DNA of 64,000 nt from Paulownia fortunei. Taxonomy: Eukaryota > Streptophyta > Magnoliopsida > Lamiales > Paulowniaceae. The stretch is from the NCBI GenBank assembly GCA_019321725.1, contig CM033108.1:312501-376500 (forward strand), given 5' to 3'. This document shows, piece by piece, positions 12,101 through 22,508 of this stretch (position 1 is the first letter of the stretch; every line of letters starts with the position of its first letter). Below the pieces are notes generated by a model. The model searched no databases. It worked only from the letters and a program-made list of their open reading frames with translations, and had not been told where the DNA came from. Both the position numbers and the translations under genes were made by a program.

Positions 12101-14966
12101 CTCTTCAACGCCAATATTACTGCACATATCCAGTCGCTTAATGTGAAACATCAAGACAAAATGAGAAGAGAAACAAATTCCTATCTCCACCTGCTTCTAA
12201 ATTCTCAAAACAAACATTAGTTAAATTATGCTGCACTCATCGACAAAATTTACCATCTTAACTAATTCAAGGGTCAGAACATTAACTATGAAAATCTTGA
12301 CTACTAATATACATGCATAAGTTTGAGTTACAGTGTGTCTTTAATACATCAAAAATAAATTTCAATCCTGAAAACATAAACTTGATGTCTACTAAGTGTA
12401 AACTCAGCTTATAACAAAACATGACATGGAGGGACGGGGTCAGAAAATGCAGGTTGAGGTGAAATTTATTTATTTTTTTAAAATACAATAGATAAAGAAA
12501 TAGTTTTAATTTTTTAAGTAAGCAAAATTTTGAAATTTACTAATTTTATATATATAATTTATATTAATTTAAAAAATTTATAGAATTAGGGACGGATTGC
12601 CCACCAAGGCTCCGGATGACATGACAAATGATAAATATAACATACCTAACGGAATGATGGATAAGGTCAAGGGGACTGTGAGCAAAAGTTTTCGACCATA
12701 GGCATCAGATAGATTACCAATCAGTGGCATCATAACCACAGATCCTAACCCTGCAATCTGCACCAATTTCAGACAACATTAAAAACTCAAAATGGTTGGT
12801 CTAGACCCATAGAATGAGCATATCATGTCGGTAGGTGAGAAGCATTTTCTTGGACGCAAAAAGAGCCGTCGATGAGGCGCTAATTTTAGCTGTTCAAAAT
12901 TAGATTGAGTTGGGCCTTGGCCCGGAAATCAGAAAGTCATATTTTTGAATTGTGCTTAATACATTTATAATCCATATCTCATCATTTTTCTCAGTATTTC
13001 AATTAATTAGGAACTTTCCATTCGAATTCCGTCAGTTTTGAATCCCTTTTTTTAACCTAAACATTCCAAACATTTAAAATAGGATTCATTAAATCAAATC
13101 TCCATCAAAAGTGTAGGTATTTATCTATTTTTATTGTATTTATTGTCGATAATTGGTACTTGTAATTTGATGATTATTTATCGATTAAAAATTAGATATA
13201 ATAATATATTTATTACTTCAATCAAAAAAAAAAAAATGAAAAAGACGTGGCCCCATTTGGAACAAACAAGATTACTGATTTATTCATTGAAAATCGAACT
13301 TTATGCACGGGTGTGAACATGTACATGATATATCATATGTTAGGCATGTATAATTGTTTATTAAATTATGTGTTGAAGATAGAACATGGTAAGCATAAAT
13401 AAGCAAAATAATTAATTTAGATGCCAGCTAATTTTATCATAAATTATTTGAAAGTTGAAAGTTGAAAGTTGAAACATCTTGATTATTATAATGGTAATTT
13501 AAGCTGAGCTAAGATTAGGTTGAACATACACATCCCATTCATATCATCTAATTTTAACTCCATCTAACCTAACGTGGAGTCTTAATTCTCAATTCAAACT
13601 TGGCTTTACCAACTTCAACATATTATTAGTCTCAGTCTCAAAAAATTATAAAAAAATAAAAAGTAAAAGTAAAAATAAAAACACGTAAAAAGTAAGCTCC
13701 CTCCTTATAGTCGCTTGGAATTACTTGAATTATATTTATATAGTGTTTTTGTTACAATTATAATTATATAATTTTTTCTATTTACTGTGCTTAAGTTTAC
13801 AACAAATAGGCACAAGGCTGGCTAGACTTTAGAGTATATTGAAATCGACTCGTCAAACGTGTCTGGAAATGAGGCTCAAACCACAACAACCATAAAACTT
13901 GCCCTTTTTGCTTTTAATCCCAATTCAGCTTGTTTTATCAACAGTTTATGAGAGTGAATTTAATGTCTTTATACTATGTTAGCACAAAATAGATTTTATG
14001 ATGTTTACTATATAGTTTAGTTTACGACGTAAATAATTTTTTTTCCTATTAGAACTAAAGAAAACATGAGAAGAAGCTAGCTTCTCGAAAATTAGCGCTT
14101 TGTTGGGAATTAGTTCTATTTTAATTTTAATATTTTTGTAAAAAATAATGAGAGGGTTTACTGTTTGAAAATTTATGGTGATTATGATGTATGTTTGGTT
14201 TTAATTTCAAACAAGACAATTCGTCAATATCATGTTATCTCTCACATCATTATTTTAAATTATTATATATTATTTTTAGACTAATATATTAATTAGGTAA
14301 TGTAAATATATATATATATATATTATTGATAAGATGGTTTGAATATATATATATATATATGTATGTATGATAATGATTATAATTTTTTTTATAATATTTT
14401 GAGAAATGATGAAAATGATTTTGAAAAATTCAGTATTTGAATGATTGATTTCATTTTTCAAAAATAATGAAATTACTGAAATTTAAATCTGATTGAACGC
14501 AAACAAAACCTAGGTTGTTTTAATCGTTCGTCAAATAATTGAAATCGGGTTTTTTATTTTCAAGGTGGTCTAAAACGAAAAAGTATGGAAACAAACTAAG
14601 ACCATTTCTGAACTCAATATTTGCATGCATGCGCCGCCGCCTGCTTGGCGGAGAAATTGGTGGTGGTGGTTTGAGGTTTCTGTTGGCACTTGGCACTAGG
14701 GATTGAAAGCAAAACGCTTTCCTATGAATTCCCAAGAATGTGATATACATACACTATACATATATAAATTCACTCACACACACACACACACACACACATA
14801 CCGCCTGCTGGAAGCCGGAAAGGTAAATGGCGAGCGAGCACTCATCTTTTCCGGGGCAAACAGCCTCCATTGTAACGTCAGCAATCGTCGGATTCACTAC
14901 CAACGAAGCGAAATACGATAAAAACACCGTCACGAACAGGTGAATCAAATTCTTCCAGTTTTCCAT
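9110..14966 (-). CDS. Major facilitator superfamily transporter, HIAT1/tetracycline-resistance-like plant family
   Basis: Fifteen exons on the minus strand join in phase to 448 residues: 14966-14802, 12757-12646, 12119-12007, 11645-11523, 11405-11203, 11135-11118, 10920-10845, 10522-10436, 10316-10236, 10032-10000, 9913-9860, 9738-9697, 9543-9465, 9381-9311 and 9199-9110 (TAA). The product should have 12 membrane helices. The start is set by MENWKNLIHLFVTVFLSYFA, a typical first helix. MFS motif A (GNLSDAYGRK, residues about 69-78) follows helix 2. Later landmarks are YVYYVLKTLTAMVSEG, AFFNSLAEAG, YYLKARFHFQKDQFAD and QVGPYEQ. These match the plant family annotated as hippocampus-abundant-transcript-like or tetracycline transporter-like; the substrate is unknown. 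Exon 6 is only 18 bases and exon 10 only 33. Intron 1 is about 2 kb and starts inside a CA/GT microsatellite. Intron 2 carries a small transposon. Part of the gene is duplicated downstream at 7045-7316. Confidence 0.87.
9823..9848. repeat. (AT)n microsatellite in transporter intron
   Basis: An uninterrupted AT run lies in the intron between exons 11 and 12 of the transporter. It is likely length-variable. Confidence 0.9.
12421..12623. mobile_element. Small non-autonomous element with 8-bp target-site duplication in transporter intron 2
   Basis: The octamer ATGACATG occurs at 12421-12428 and again at 12616-12623, enclosing about 187 bases. The insert starts GAGGGACGGGGTCAG and ends CCAAGGCTCCGG, with an AT-rich core containing AAATTTACTAATTTTATA. 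From memory, this resembles a common dicot repeat bounded by GGGACGGAGCC-like ends. An 8-bp target-site duplication fits the hAT superfamily. The right end appears shortened. It lies in intron 2, 23 bases from the end of exon 2. Confidence 0.6.
14774..14800. repeat. (CA)n microsatellite at the exon 1 / intron 1 border of the transporter
   Basis: A CA run of about 12 units, read GT on the coding strand, directly follows the donor GTATGTG of transporter intron 1 (first intron base 14801). The splice donor is effectively part of the repeat tract. Confidence 0.85.
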
Positions 14967-16119
14967 TTTTTTTTTCTCTCTCTATAATTTCTGCCTCACA
15001 CACAACTCCTTTTTTGCCTTTGTCAACTTGTGCAATATACTAGAACAAATCAAAAGTAGTGCATCTCAATAACCGAACTAAGATTTCCAAGAGAAATTAA
15101 TAGATGCTGAAGGAATCAATAATTATTTATTTAAAATATTATTTAAAAAAAAAAAAAAAAGCCAAGTCTTTGAAATTATAATGGTGGACTGGTTACCATG
15201 GTTGACATTCATGCTGTGTTTGGAAGAAATTGGCTTTAATTCTGGTGGTTGGTGAGCAGAATTCGTGTAGTCTATATTCTTATTTCAGTGTCAAGCTGTG
15301 GTTAATTTTAGTTATATACAGGAACTGGGGTTAATTTCAAGTTTCACTAATCTAGATCACTCAGATTCAAGACAGTAATAATACCTTGGATTATAATTCT
15401 TTATACGTAATTCAATGTTGTTTCCAAGTTAAATGTTTAGAAAATCGGATATATATCAATGAAGAATATTTATTTATTTTAATTTAATATTTCATCATAT
15501 ATTATAAATATAAGTACTTGTGATGAACCACTTTTTTTTTTTTTAATATGTATCATGTAATGTTTTGAATATGTCAACCTACAATGAATCAGATGCGAAA
15601 TGATTTATCGGCACGTCATTTGTTATTTCCGAGATATTATTGAAAAATAACTAAGTGGCATACTACTTTTTGAAAAATGGTAAAATTTGCCTAAATGTGG
15701 ATAAAGTTAAGGTGGGATGTAGAATTTACCGTAGTCAAAAACGGTAAAGTCAATGTCGTCTCACGTTGGGTCTTGTCAAAATCAAACAAATCATGTCAAC
15801 AATGAGTTATTACCCAATGTTGGGGTTAGTGAAGATTCTATTTAATACAAAATGTGATTATCTCTAGTTCAATTATTAGGTAGAACCTAGTTTGACAAAT
15901 GTTAGCCCAACTAAAACAAATACTTATATATATATATATATATGCATATCCTTTATAATCAACTTTTACTACGTCCATTCTTGGCAAGAGATTGTCTTGA
16001 GAATAATGTTATTCTAAATGAACTTAAACTAATATATATTAGTCTAGAATTAATATATATATATATATAATAAAGTTGGAAACATTTATAAACAAGTAAT
16101 TATAAAAAGGATATGCATT

Positions 16120-16380
16120 ATATTTTCGTCTCTAACAAAAAATTGAGATGGAAATTTCTGTCTCAAATTCTATATTAGAGACAAAATTAAAATCCATCAG
16201 TAACTTCGTGGCTTATTTCGGATCATTTTTATCAAAATTTGTCCTTAATTCAATATCAAACCCGTTTATAAATTCATGGTACGTATTTGTTAAAGAACTC
16301 GTCCCTATATCTTCATCAAGAAACTATCTTTAGTTCAATCTTTGTGTCAAATTCATGCGCATTTTATTTTTAATTTTGAC
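16120..16380. repeat. Possible transposon remnant rich in GTCTC/GAGAC motifs
   Basis: The stretch repeats a theme of GTCTCTAAC, GAGATGGAAATTTCTGTCTC and TTAGAGACAAAATT, alternating in both orientations. This resembles ends of degenerate plant DNA transposons that carry GAGAC/GTCTC arrays. No clear terminal repeat pair or target-site duplication was found. Confidence 0.25.
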
Positions 16381-17196
16381 TTAACAATCATCTCTACTTC
16401 CATTTTTAGTTCATTCTAACTCCATCTTTAATTTACGGCTCACTAACAAAACCCAATAAAAAGAAAACACATACATTTTATTCAATTGTTCTACTCAAAT
16501 GTTAGAATAATCTGCAAGCAAGTATACAATTTCCTTATCCCCCCTTCATCATTCTCTATATCCAAACACTTGCCATTTGTTTTTTCCTCTAAAGAGATCA
16601 GTAGTCAGTGAACCTTTCATAGGATATATAGCTGTGCCTGTGATTCACCAAATAAACATCAATGACTAAATACCTAACTAATCACCATCCTACCTATAAA
16701 CACTATTATAATTAATTTCTCCCTTTATTATACTTCTTGTCCTTGTCTACCAAAGGGTTGGCTTCATTGAATTCGGATACAGTATGATTAGTGGACATGA
16801 AAAAAAAATATATAATTTATCTAATATTATATATAATTATTTCTCTAATATTATTATTTTTATTTTTTTTGGGTTTTGAGAGAAGTGTGATATGTTAGGT
16901 CATTCGTTTTTTTTTTTCGAAAACCTTGATATCACCTGTCATCAGGCGCCTTTAGTTTATATTAAAAAAAAAAAATAGGTACCCGTAGGTAGTAGTTAGT
17001 CAGTCACGACTACTTCCGCTAAAAATATAATATAACATACAGTGAATTAAATGTTGCGTCACACTCACACCTGTAGTTGTTTTTTAGGTATAGTGAAATA
17101 GGAAAAATTTGTTTTAATTGATAACGAAATACAAATTACAATATTGAATGATTACAATATGTAGAGCATGAGGTAGTAAGTTGTTAGTTGCTATAC

Positions 17197-17431
17197 GATT
17201 GTGTTTCGAGGGAAAAAATTGAATTTGAATGGAGGATTTCAAGAATTTTTTTTAAATGAATTCATATTAAATAAATTTTAAATTTATCGTAATAACTCAA
17301 AAAATAATTCAAATTGGAGGTTGAGAATTTAAAATTTATTGTAAAATGAAAATTTTCAAACAACCTCAATGTACTTGTTAACATAAATTCAAAATTGATA
17401 GCTTAAAAATCATGAATCCAAACACACTCTA
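17197..17431. mobile_element. Possible MITE with GTGTTTGGATT-like ends
   Basis: The left end reads GATTGTGTTTCGAGG. The reverse complement of the right end reads AGAGTGTGTTTGGATT. These are imperfect terminal inverted repeats around an AT-rich core. No convincing target-site duplication is visible, so this is a weak call. Confidence 0.3.
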
Positions 17432-18354
17432 AGAGATTTTTTTAGGAAGTATGTATAGTAAATCCACATGTGTAATTTATTTTGGGTTCAGCCTAAAGGT
17501 TAAAGTTATTTTACTAGCCTTTCTAGATTGGACCAAAAGTTAGTTGAGTTGGGGTGATGGTTTCGCTTAGCTCAAGAGAGCTCTTTGATTGATTGACCAA
17601 GAACAGTTTATGTATAGTGAAAATTAATAATAAAATCTTATTCTATTTATATTAAATTTTAGATAAATAAATTGGATCTTGTCTTATCCATATCCCTTGA
17701 TTCATGGACGATTTACTTAGTAAAAATTATCTTAATAATGGAATAATATCTATCTAACAATCAATTATCTTTTTATTTTTATGTTATATAAACTCATAGC
17801 GTACATTTCATATTTGTATAGATTAAAGGACGGAACAAATTCAAAAACAAAAATTGCTTGATTTTCATTTTTTTGTTTTGTTTTGACAAATAAAAAAGGA
17901 GAGTTGCGTGCACGGGAATAGGCTTAGTTATGTTACTAGTCAACATTTGACAATAATCTTATGTAATAAATGTTTGCATTACATAATTTTGTTGTTAAAC
18001 TACTTCTTTCTTATGTTATTAATGATTAGATTCCAGGATGCTTCACTATTTTAACGCATAGACAAAAACATCTATTGGTGAAGTGTCTCTGTCTCAAACT
18101 TTTAAGAAAAAAGGCCTTGTCAAAAAAAAAAAATAGTTGCTAGGATATTTTCTTTTTGCTATAAATTAGTTGAAATATGGGCCTAATCTTTGCAAAAACA
18201 ACTATTTCCATTATTCATTTAAATATCTAATTAATCTCGTAATTTCTTATTATCACTTAAAATTTGAACCATTTGGTTAATTGCTTTAAAATAAAGAAAA
18301 AAAAAAGAGGATGCCACATTTTAAATTGTAAGGACTCTTCAATCATGTAAAGAG

Positions 18355-18355
<1 letters not shown>

Positions 18356-18418
<63 letters not shown>

Positions 18419-18419
18419 T
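18356..18419. repeat. (AAT)n/(ATT)n palindromic trinucleotide tract
   Basis: About 10 units of ATA/AAT are followed immediately by about 10 units of ATT. The whole tract is a perfect inverted repeat without a spacer and could extrude as a cruciform or hairpin. Confidence 0.9.
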
Positions 18420-19460
18420 TATCAGAAAATGATGCATACATTTTTAAAAAATTAAAAACCATTCAAAAAAAGTGGGAGATTTAAATTTAAGTTATAAGAC
18501 ATGATATGAATAATAAATGCCCAATTTTCAAAATATTAGATTGGGGTTATCTTTCAAATTTGGAAAATTCCAAATAAGCAAAAAGGAGAGAGGGCAATGG
18601 TCCAAAAATCCGAATTTCTTTCTAGATCCAAACACAAATCAGGAAATTATACTCTGGATTAGGTTCCATCTAAATCACAAATAAATTGAATGACAAGTAA
18701 AATTACACATATCTTGTGATTGGTATATAGTTCAAGAAAATTAAGATATATTAATTAATCACGAAATAAATATTGTTACAGGTCGTATAGTTTGATGAAA
18801 TGGGTTGGACCTTTATTTTAATTGATACATTGCACTAATAAGGAAACAAAAGCTCGACATTCAGTCCGTCAATGCTCATGGGCCATGGCTAGCCAGAAAA
18901 ACTCATTGGGCCCAAAGCGAGGCCAAACAAATCCAACCAAAATAACATGGGCCTTTTGCTGCAACGGTCCATATATTACCTACCTAGACGTTGAAGCCCA
19001 AAGCTCAATGAGGAAGTGAGGTTGAGTCATCAAAAAAAACTTACCAAATACGCTACTTCTATATCATGTTTGTTATTAGTGCCAAAGAATATCTCAAAGC
19101 GATACATAAATAAGGTTTGAAAACAATAATTGAGATTCAACCGGTTAAATCGTTTTATTTTTTTTTGAAAAAATTTAATTTAATATTTTATTATATATAC
19201 GTGGTTATTTATATTTTGTATTTTGTTAGATTTTTTTTAGTTGATTATTTTATCTTGTTATTAAAATAATATAACAACTATTCTGTTATGTTACTATTTT
19301 ACAAAATATAACAAGAAAATATAATTATTTTTTATTATATCGGTCGGATTGACTGTTCAATTAGTCCAATTAGTTGAACCCGTAATCTATAATAAGACCT
19401 ACTCGGTGCTCGTCCGAATATAAAACACTAGATCAAAATGCATAAAATGTGGATGATAAT

Positions 19461-19964
19461 GTAATTTCTAAGGATGCTCGTTTGATTGAATCGAACCAAA
19501 ATTTCAATTGGTCAAAATTTTAAATTAAAAATAAAACTGAAATAATTAGTTAGGTTCGTTTATAATCAATTTTTTATTTTATTTTTCGATTCAGTTTTTG
19601 ATTAACCGAATTTTTATAACAATAAAAAAAAAGATAAAAACTAAATAATAGAATTAGAAATGTATTTTTTATTTTTTATTTATAATTTAGATGAGAAAAA
19701 TATAAAAATAGTATAAAAATAAATATCAAGTATAAAAATATAAATTTTAACATAAAAGAAGTGTAAAAATATAATATAAAAATTATATATATAAATATAT
19801 AAAAATAGTAATTTAACATTTGGTTCGATTAATCCAAATCGAATCAAAAATTAAAATTTTAAAAAATTAAAAATAAAAAATCGAACCAAAATTTTTAAAT
19901 TTATTTTAGTGTAAATTAAAATTTCGATTTCAATTAGATTAATTATGAGCACCCTAGTAAGTTC
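19461..19964. mobile_element. hAT-like MITE with terminal inverted repeats and near-perfect 8-bp duplication
   Basis: The element spans about 19469-19956. The left end is TAAGGATGCTCGTTTGATT. The right end, read in reverse complement, is TAGGGTGCTCATAATTAATC. The 8 bases outside are GTAATTTC on the left and GTAAGTTC on the right (7 of 8 match), fitting a hAT target-site duplication. The interior is AT-rich and itself partly inverted, with TCGAACCAAAATT near both ends in matching orientation. It has no coding capacity and would depend on a transposase elsewhere. Confidence 0.65.
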
Positions 19965-20220
19965 AAGTTATGCCAAAGTGATAATTTATAACAAGGTAGC
20001 ATGAATGGAAGAGTTGATTGTGTTTAATTAGGAAGAGAATGGAAAACATAAAGGACCTATACTTGTCTCATAAAATTCATCCATAATGCAATAGTTTTTT
20101 TTTTTTTATCAAAATTAAAATCTTATCCATGAAAGTAACATTCCAGATCCAATTCAAATAGTCTTGGATGAACCCGTGAGAATACCATCGCCCTTCAATT
20201 TATTTTTCTTCTTTTTCCAC

Positions 20221-20320
20221 AACGTGACAAACATTTTCTGTTTTTTTCTTTCTTTTTTTTTTTTTTGTTTGGGGGTGGGGGTGGGGGGGGGGGGGGTGGT
20301 GTAACGTGACAAACATTTTC
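20221..20320. repeat. 18-bp direct repeats flanking a T-rich/G-rich tract
   Basis: AACGTGACAAACATTTTC occurs at 20221-20238 and at 20303-20320. Between them is a T-run followed by runs of G broken by single T bases. This may be a local tandem duplication whose spacer expanded by slippage, or target-site duplications of a tiny insertion. Confidence 0.6.
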
Positions 20321-21416
20321 AAACGAAGACTCCAACAAACCATTGAATTCAAAAAAAATATCTATCATTAATGACAAACACTACGAAACATAGTAATAGA
20401 CCACCCACCAAGCCCTGCCACCACAGACAATTAATCCTTTGTTTTTTTTTCCAGATCCAAAGGATTAAATCTTTGGGGACAGTTTTTTGGTGCATTTATT
20501 CCAATGGTCTTGAAATAATTGATGGTCTGCTAGAATTGTGTAGATAGAATAGATAACTTAAACTCAAATATGTAAAAAATAGTTTTTTAAATGCTACGTT
20601 CTGTATCATGTGTATATTTTATCTCTATATATATATACACGTATATAAATTATGTGTGAGATATATACTTATTGTATATTATTGAATATAATATTTTTTA
20701 AATCAAGAAAAATATATACACATAAGATTTTAATTTTTTTTTTTAATTTGAGGTAAAGTCAAATATCATTATTTTTAAATGAGTGTTGTTGAGATACATG
20801 TAATATTAATACAATTATAATAATTAGATAATTGATATATTCAATATGGACTAAGGCAATTGGCTATATAATCAACAAGTTAAACTAATTTTTAATTTGA
20901 AAAATTAAAAATTAAATTTTTTAATTTTTAATTTCAACATGTTGAAATGTTTAACTAATTTTTAATGAAATTTGAAAAATATAATTATATTGACACATTT
21001 CTATGAATTCACTCTAATGTGATTTTATTCTTCTTGTTTTTTGCTATGGTTATATATTACTTTTCTTATTAAACTTCAACGCAATAATATTTCCACAACA
21101 TTCACTTTTCATAAGGTAGTTTTAATGAAATGATCCTCTAAAGTCAAAATTAAAATATCTTCAACTAATTTTTAATGAGCAAACCCAGTATTTGATTGGC
21201 ATAATTCTCAAAACATCCCAATCCTTTCAAATAGTGACGTGTCGCAACGTGATTGACATTGCTCACCCCACGCTCACAACACAATATCACAGAAGACCAA
21301 ATCCCACCACCCATCCAAACAATAAAGCTCTCAGTCCCCCTTCACTGCCCACTTCGAGCACAACTTTTGTCGTCTTTCTTCACCCCCCCCTCTCTCTTTT
21401 CTTTCTTTTTCCATCA

Positions 21417-22508
21417 ATGGATTCTCTCACTCTCTTTTGCACTGCCTCTCTCTTAGCCGGGGGCTTGTACTGGTTCATCTGCATTCTTGGCTCAGCCGAA
21501 CAGAAAGGCAAGCGGGCCGTCCACCTGTCCGGCGGCTCCATCGCCAAAGAAAAAGTCCAGGACAAGTACAAACAGTACTGGTCTTTTTTCCGCCGCCCCA
21601 AAGAAATTGAAACGGCGGAAAGAGTGCCGGCTTTCGTCGACACGTTTTACAATCTCGTCACAGATATTTACGAGTGGGGTTGGGGGCAATCTTTCCATTT
21701 CTCTCCCTCGATTCCGGGAAAGTCGCACCGCGATGCAACTCGCATCCACGAGGAGATGGCCGTGGATCTCTTGAATGTTAAACCCGGAGCCCGAGTTCTC
21801 GACGCGGGCTGTGGGGTTGGGGGCCCGATGCGCGCGATTGCGGCCCACTCGGGGGCTAATGTTGTCGGGATCACCATTAATGAGTACCAGGTGAATCGGG
21901 CCCGGATGCATAACAAAAAGGCCGGGCTGGACAAGCTGTGTGAGGTGGTGTGCGGCAATTTCCTCCAGATGTCCTTCGATGACAACAGCTTCGACGGGGC
22001 ATACTCTATTGAAGCCACGTGTCATGCACCGAAACTCGAAGACGTGTACGGTGAGATCTACAGGGTTCTGAAGCCCGGATCCTTGTACGTGTCGTATGAG
22101 TGGGTGACCACGGAATTGTACCGCGGAGATGACCCGGAGCACGTGGAGGTCATACAGGGGATTGAGAGAGGAGACGCATTGCCGGGGCTCAGGTGCTACA
22201 AGGATATAGCCGAGGTGGCCAAGAAGGTGGGCTTCGAAGTGATTAGGGAGAAGGATTTGGCGAAACCCCCCGCTAACCCTTGGTGGACACGGCTGAAGAT
22301 GGGTCGGATCGCCTACTGGAGGAACCACATTTTAATTACAGTGCTCGCTTGGCTGGGGATTGCTCCAAAGGGTGTGGTGGACGTGCACGAGATGCTATTC
22401 GTCACTGCGGATTACCTGACTAGAGGCGGGGAGACGGGGATTTTCACTCCGATGCATATGATTCTCTGCAGAAAGCCCGAGAGTAAGTCAGCCTCCAGTT
22501 CTGGTTAG
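21417..22508 (+). CDS. SMT2: 24-methylenesterol C-methyltransferase 2 (SMT2)
   Basis: A single intronless frame encodes 363 residues, the usual length and structure for plant SMT2/SMT3. The enzyme transfers a second methyl group from S-adenosylmethionine to 24-methylene lophenol, directing flux to the C24-ethyl sterols sitosterol and stigmasterol. It acts at the endoplasmic reticulum. An N-terminal hydrophobic anchor spans about residues 5-25. The sterol-binding segment YEWGWGQSFHF is at about 85-95. The SAM motif LDAGCGVGG is at about 128-136, and SIEATCHAP follows later. The frame is open further upstream to 21192, but the ATG at 21417 is chosen because MDSLTLF is the family start and the sequence before it is a C/T-rich leader. 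The coding part is much more GC-rich than its surroundings, which is ordinary for this gene. Confidence 0.96.
   Translation: MDSLTLFCTASLLAGGLYWFICILGSAEQKGKRAVHLSGGSIAKEKVQDKYKQYWSFFRRPKEIETAERVPAFVDTFYNLVTDIYEWGWGQSFHFSPSIPGKSHRDATRIHEEMAVDLLNVKPGARVLDAGCGVGGPMRAIAAHSGANVVGITINEYQVNRARMHNKKAGLDKLCEVVCGNFLQMSFDDNSFDGAYSIEATCHAPKLEDVYGEIYRVLKPGSLYVSYEWVTTELYRGDDPEHVEVIQGIERGDALPGLRCYKDIAEVAKKVGFEVIREKDLAKPPANPWWTRLKMGRIAYWRNHILITVLAWLGIAPKGVVDVHEMLFVTADYLTRGGETGIFTPMHMILCRKPESKSASSSG

Larger units (their letters stand above)
14967..21416. other. Long AT-rich intergenic region with small repeats
   Basis: No gene is recognisable over 6.4 kb. It holds TA runs (about 14306-14360, 15921-15944, 16055-16069), a possible repeat remnant near 16120-16380, a possible MITE at 17197-17431, an AAT/ATT palindrome at 18356-18419, a hAT-like MITE at 19469-19956, and a T-run/G-run with flanking direct repeats at 20221-20320. 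The last 100-200 bases before 21417 are pyrimidine-rich and probably form the SMT2 5' leader. Open frames here are short and low in complexity. Confidence 0.5.

Noticed and set aside
21192..21416. 75-residue N-terminal extension of SMT2
   Set aside because: The extension is a low-complexity Pro/Ser/Thr stretch from the leader; the family start is MDSLTL at 21417.
21492..22328. 278-codon open frame antisense to SMT2
   Set aside because: It is a shadow of the GC-rich SMT2 coding sequence, with no recognisable domain or promoter.
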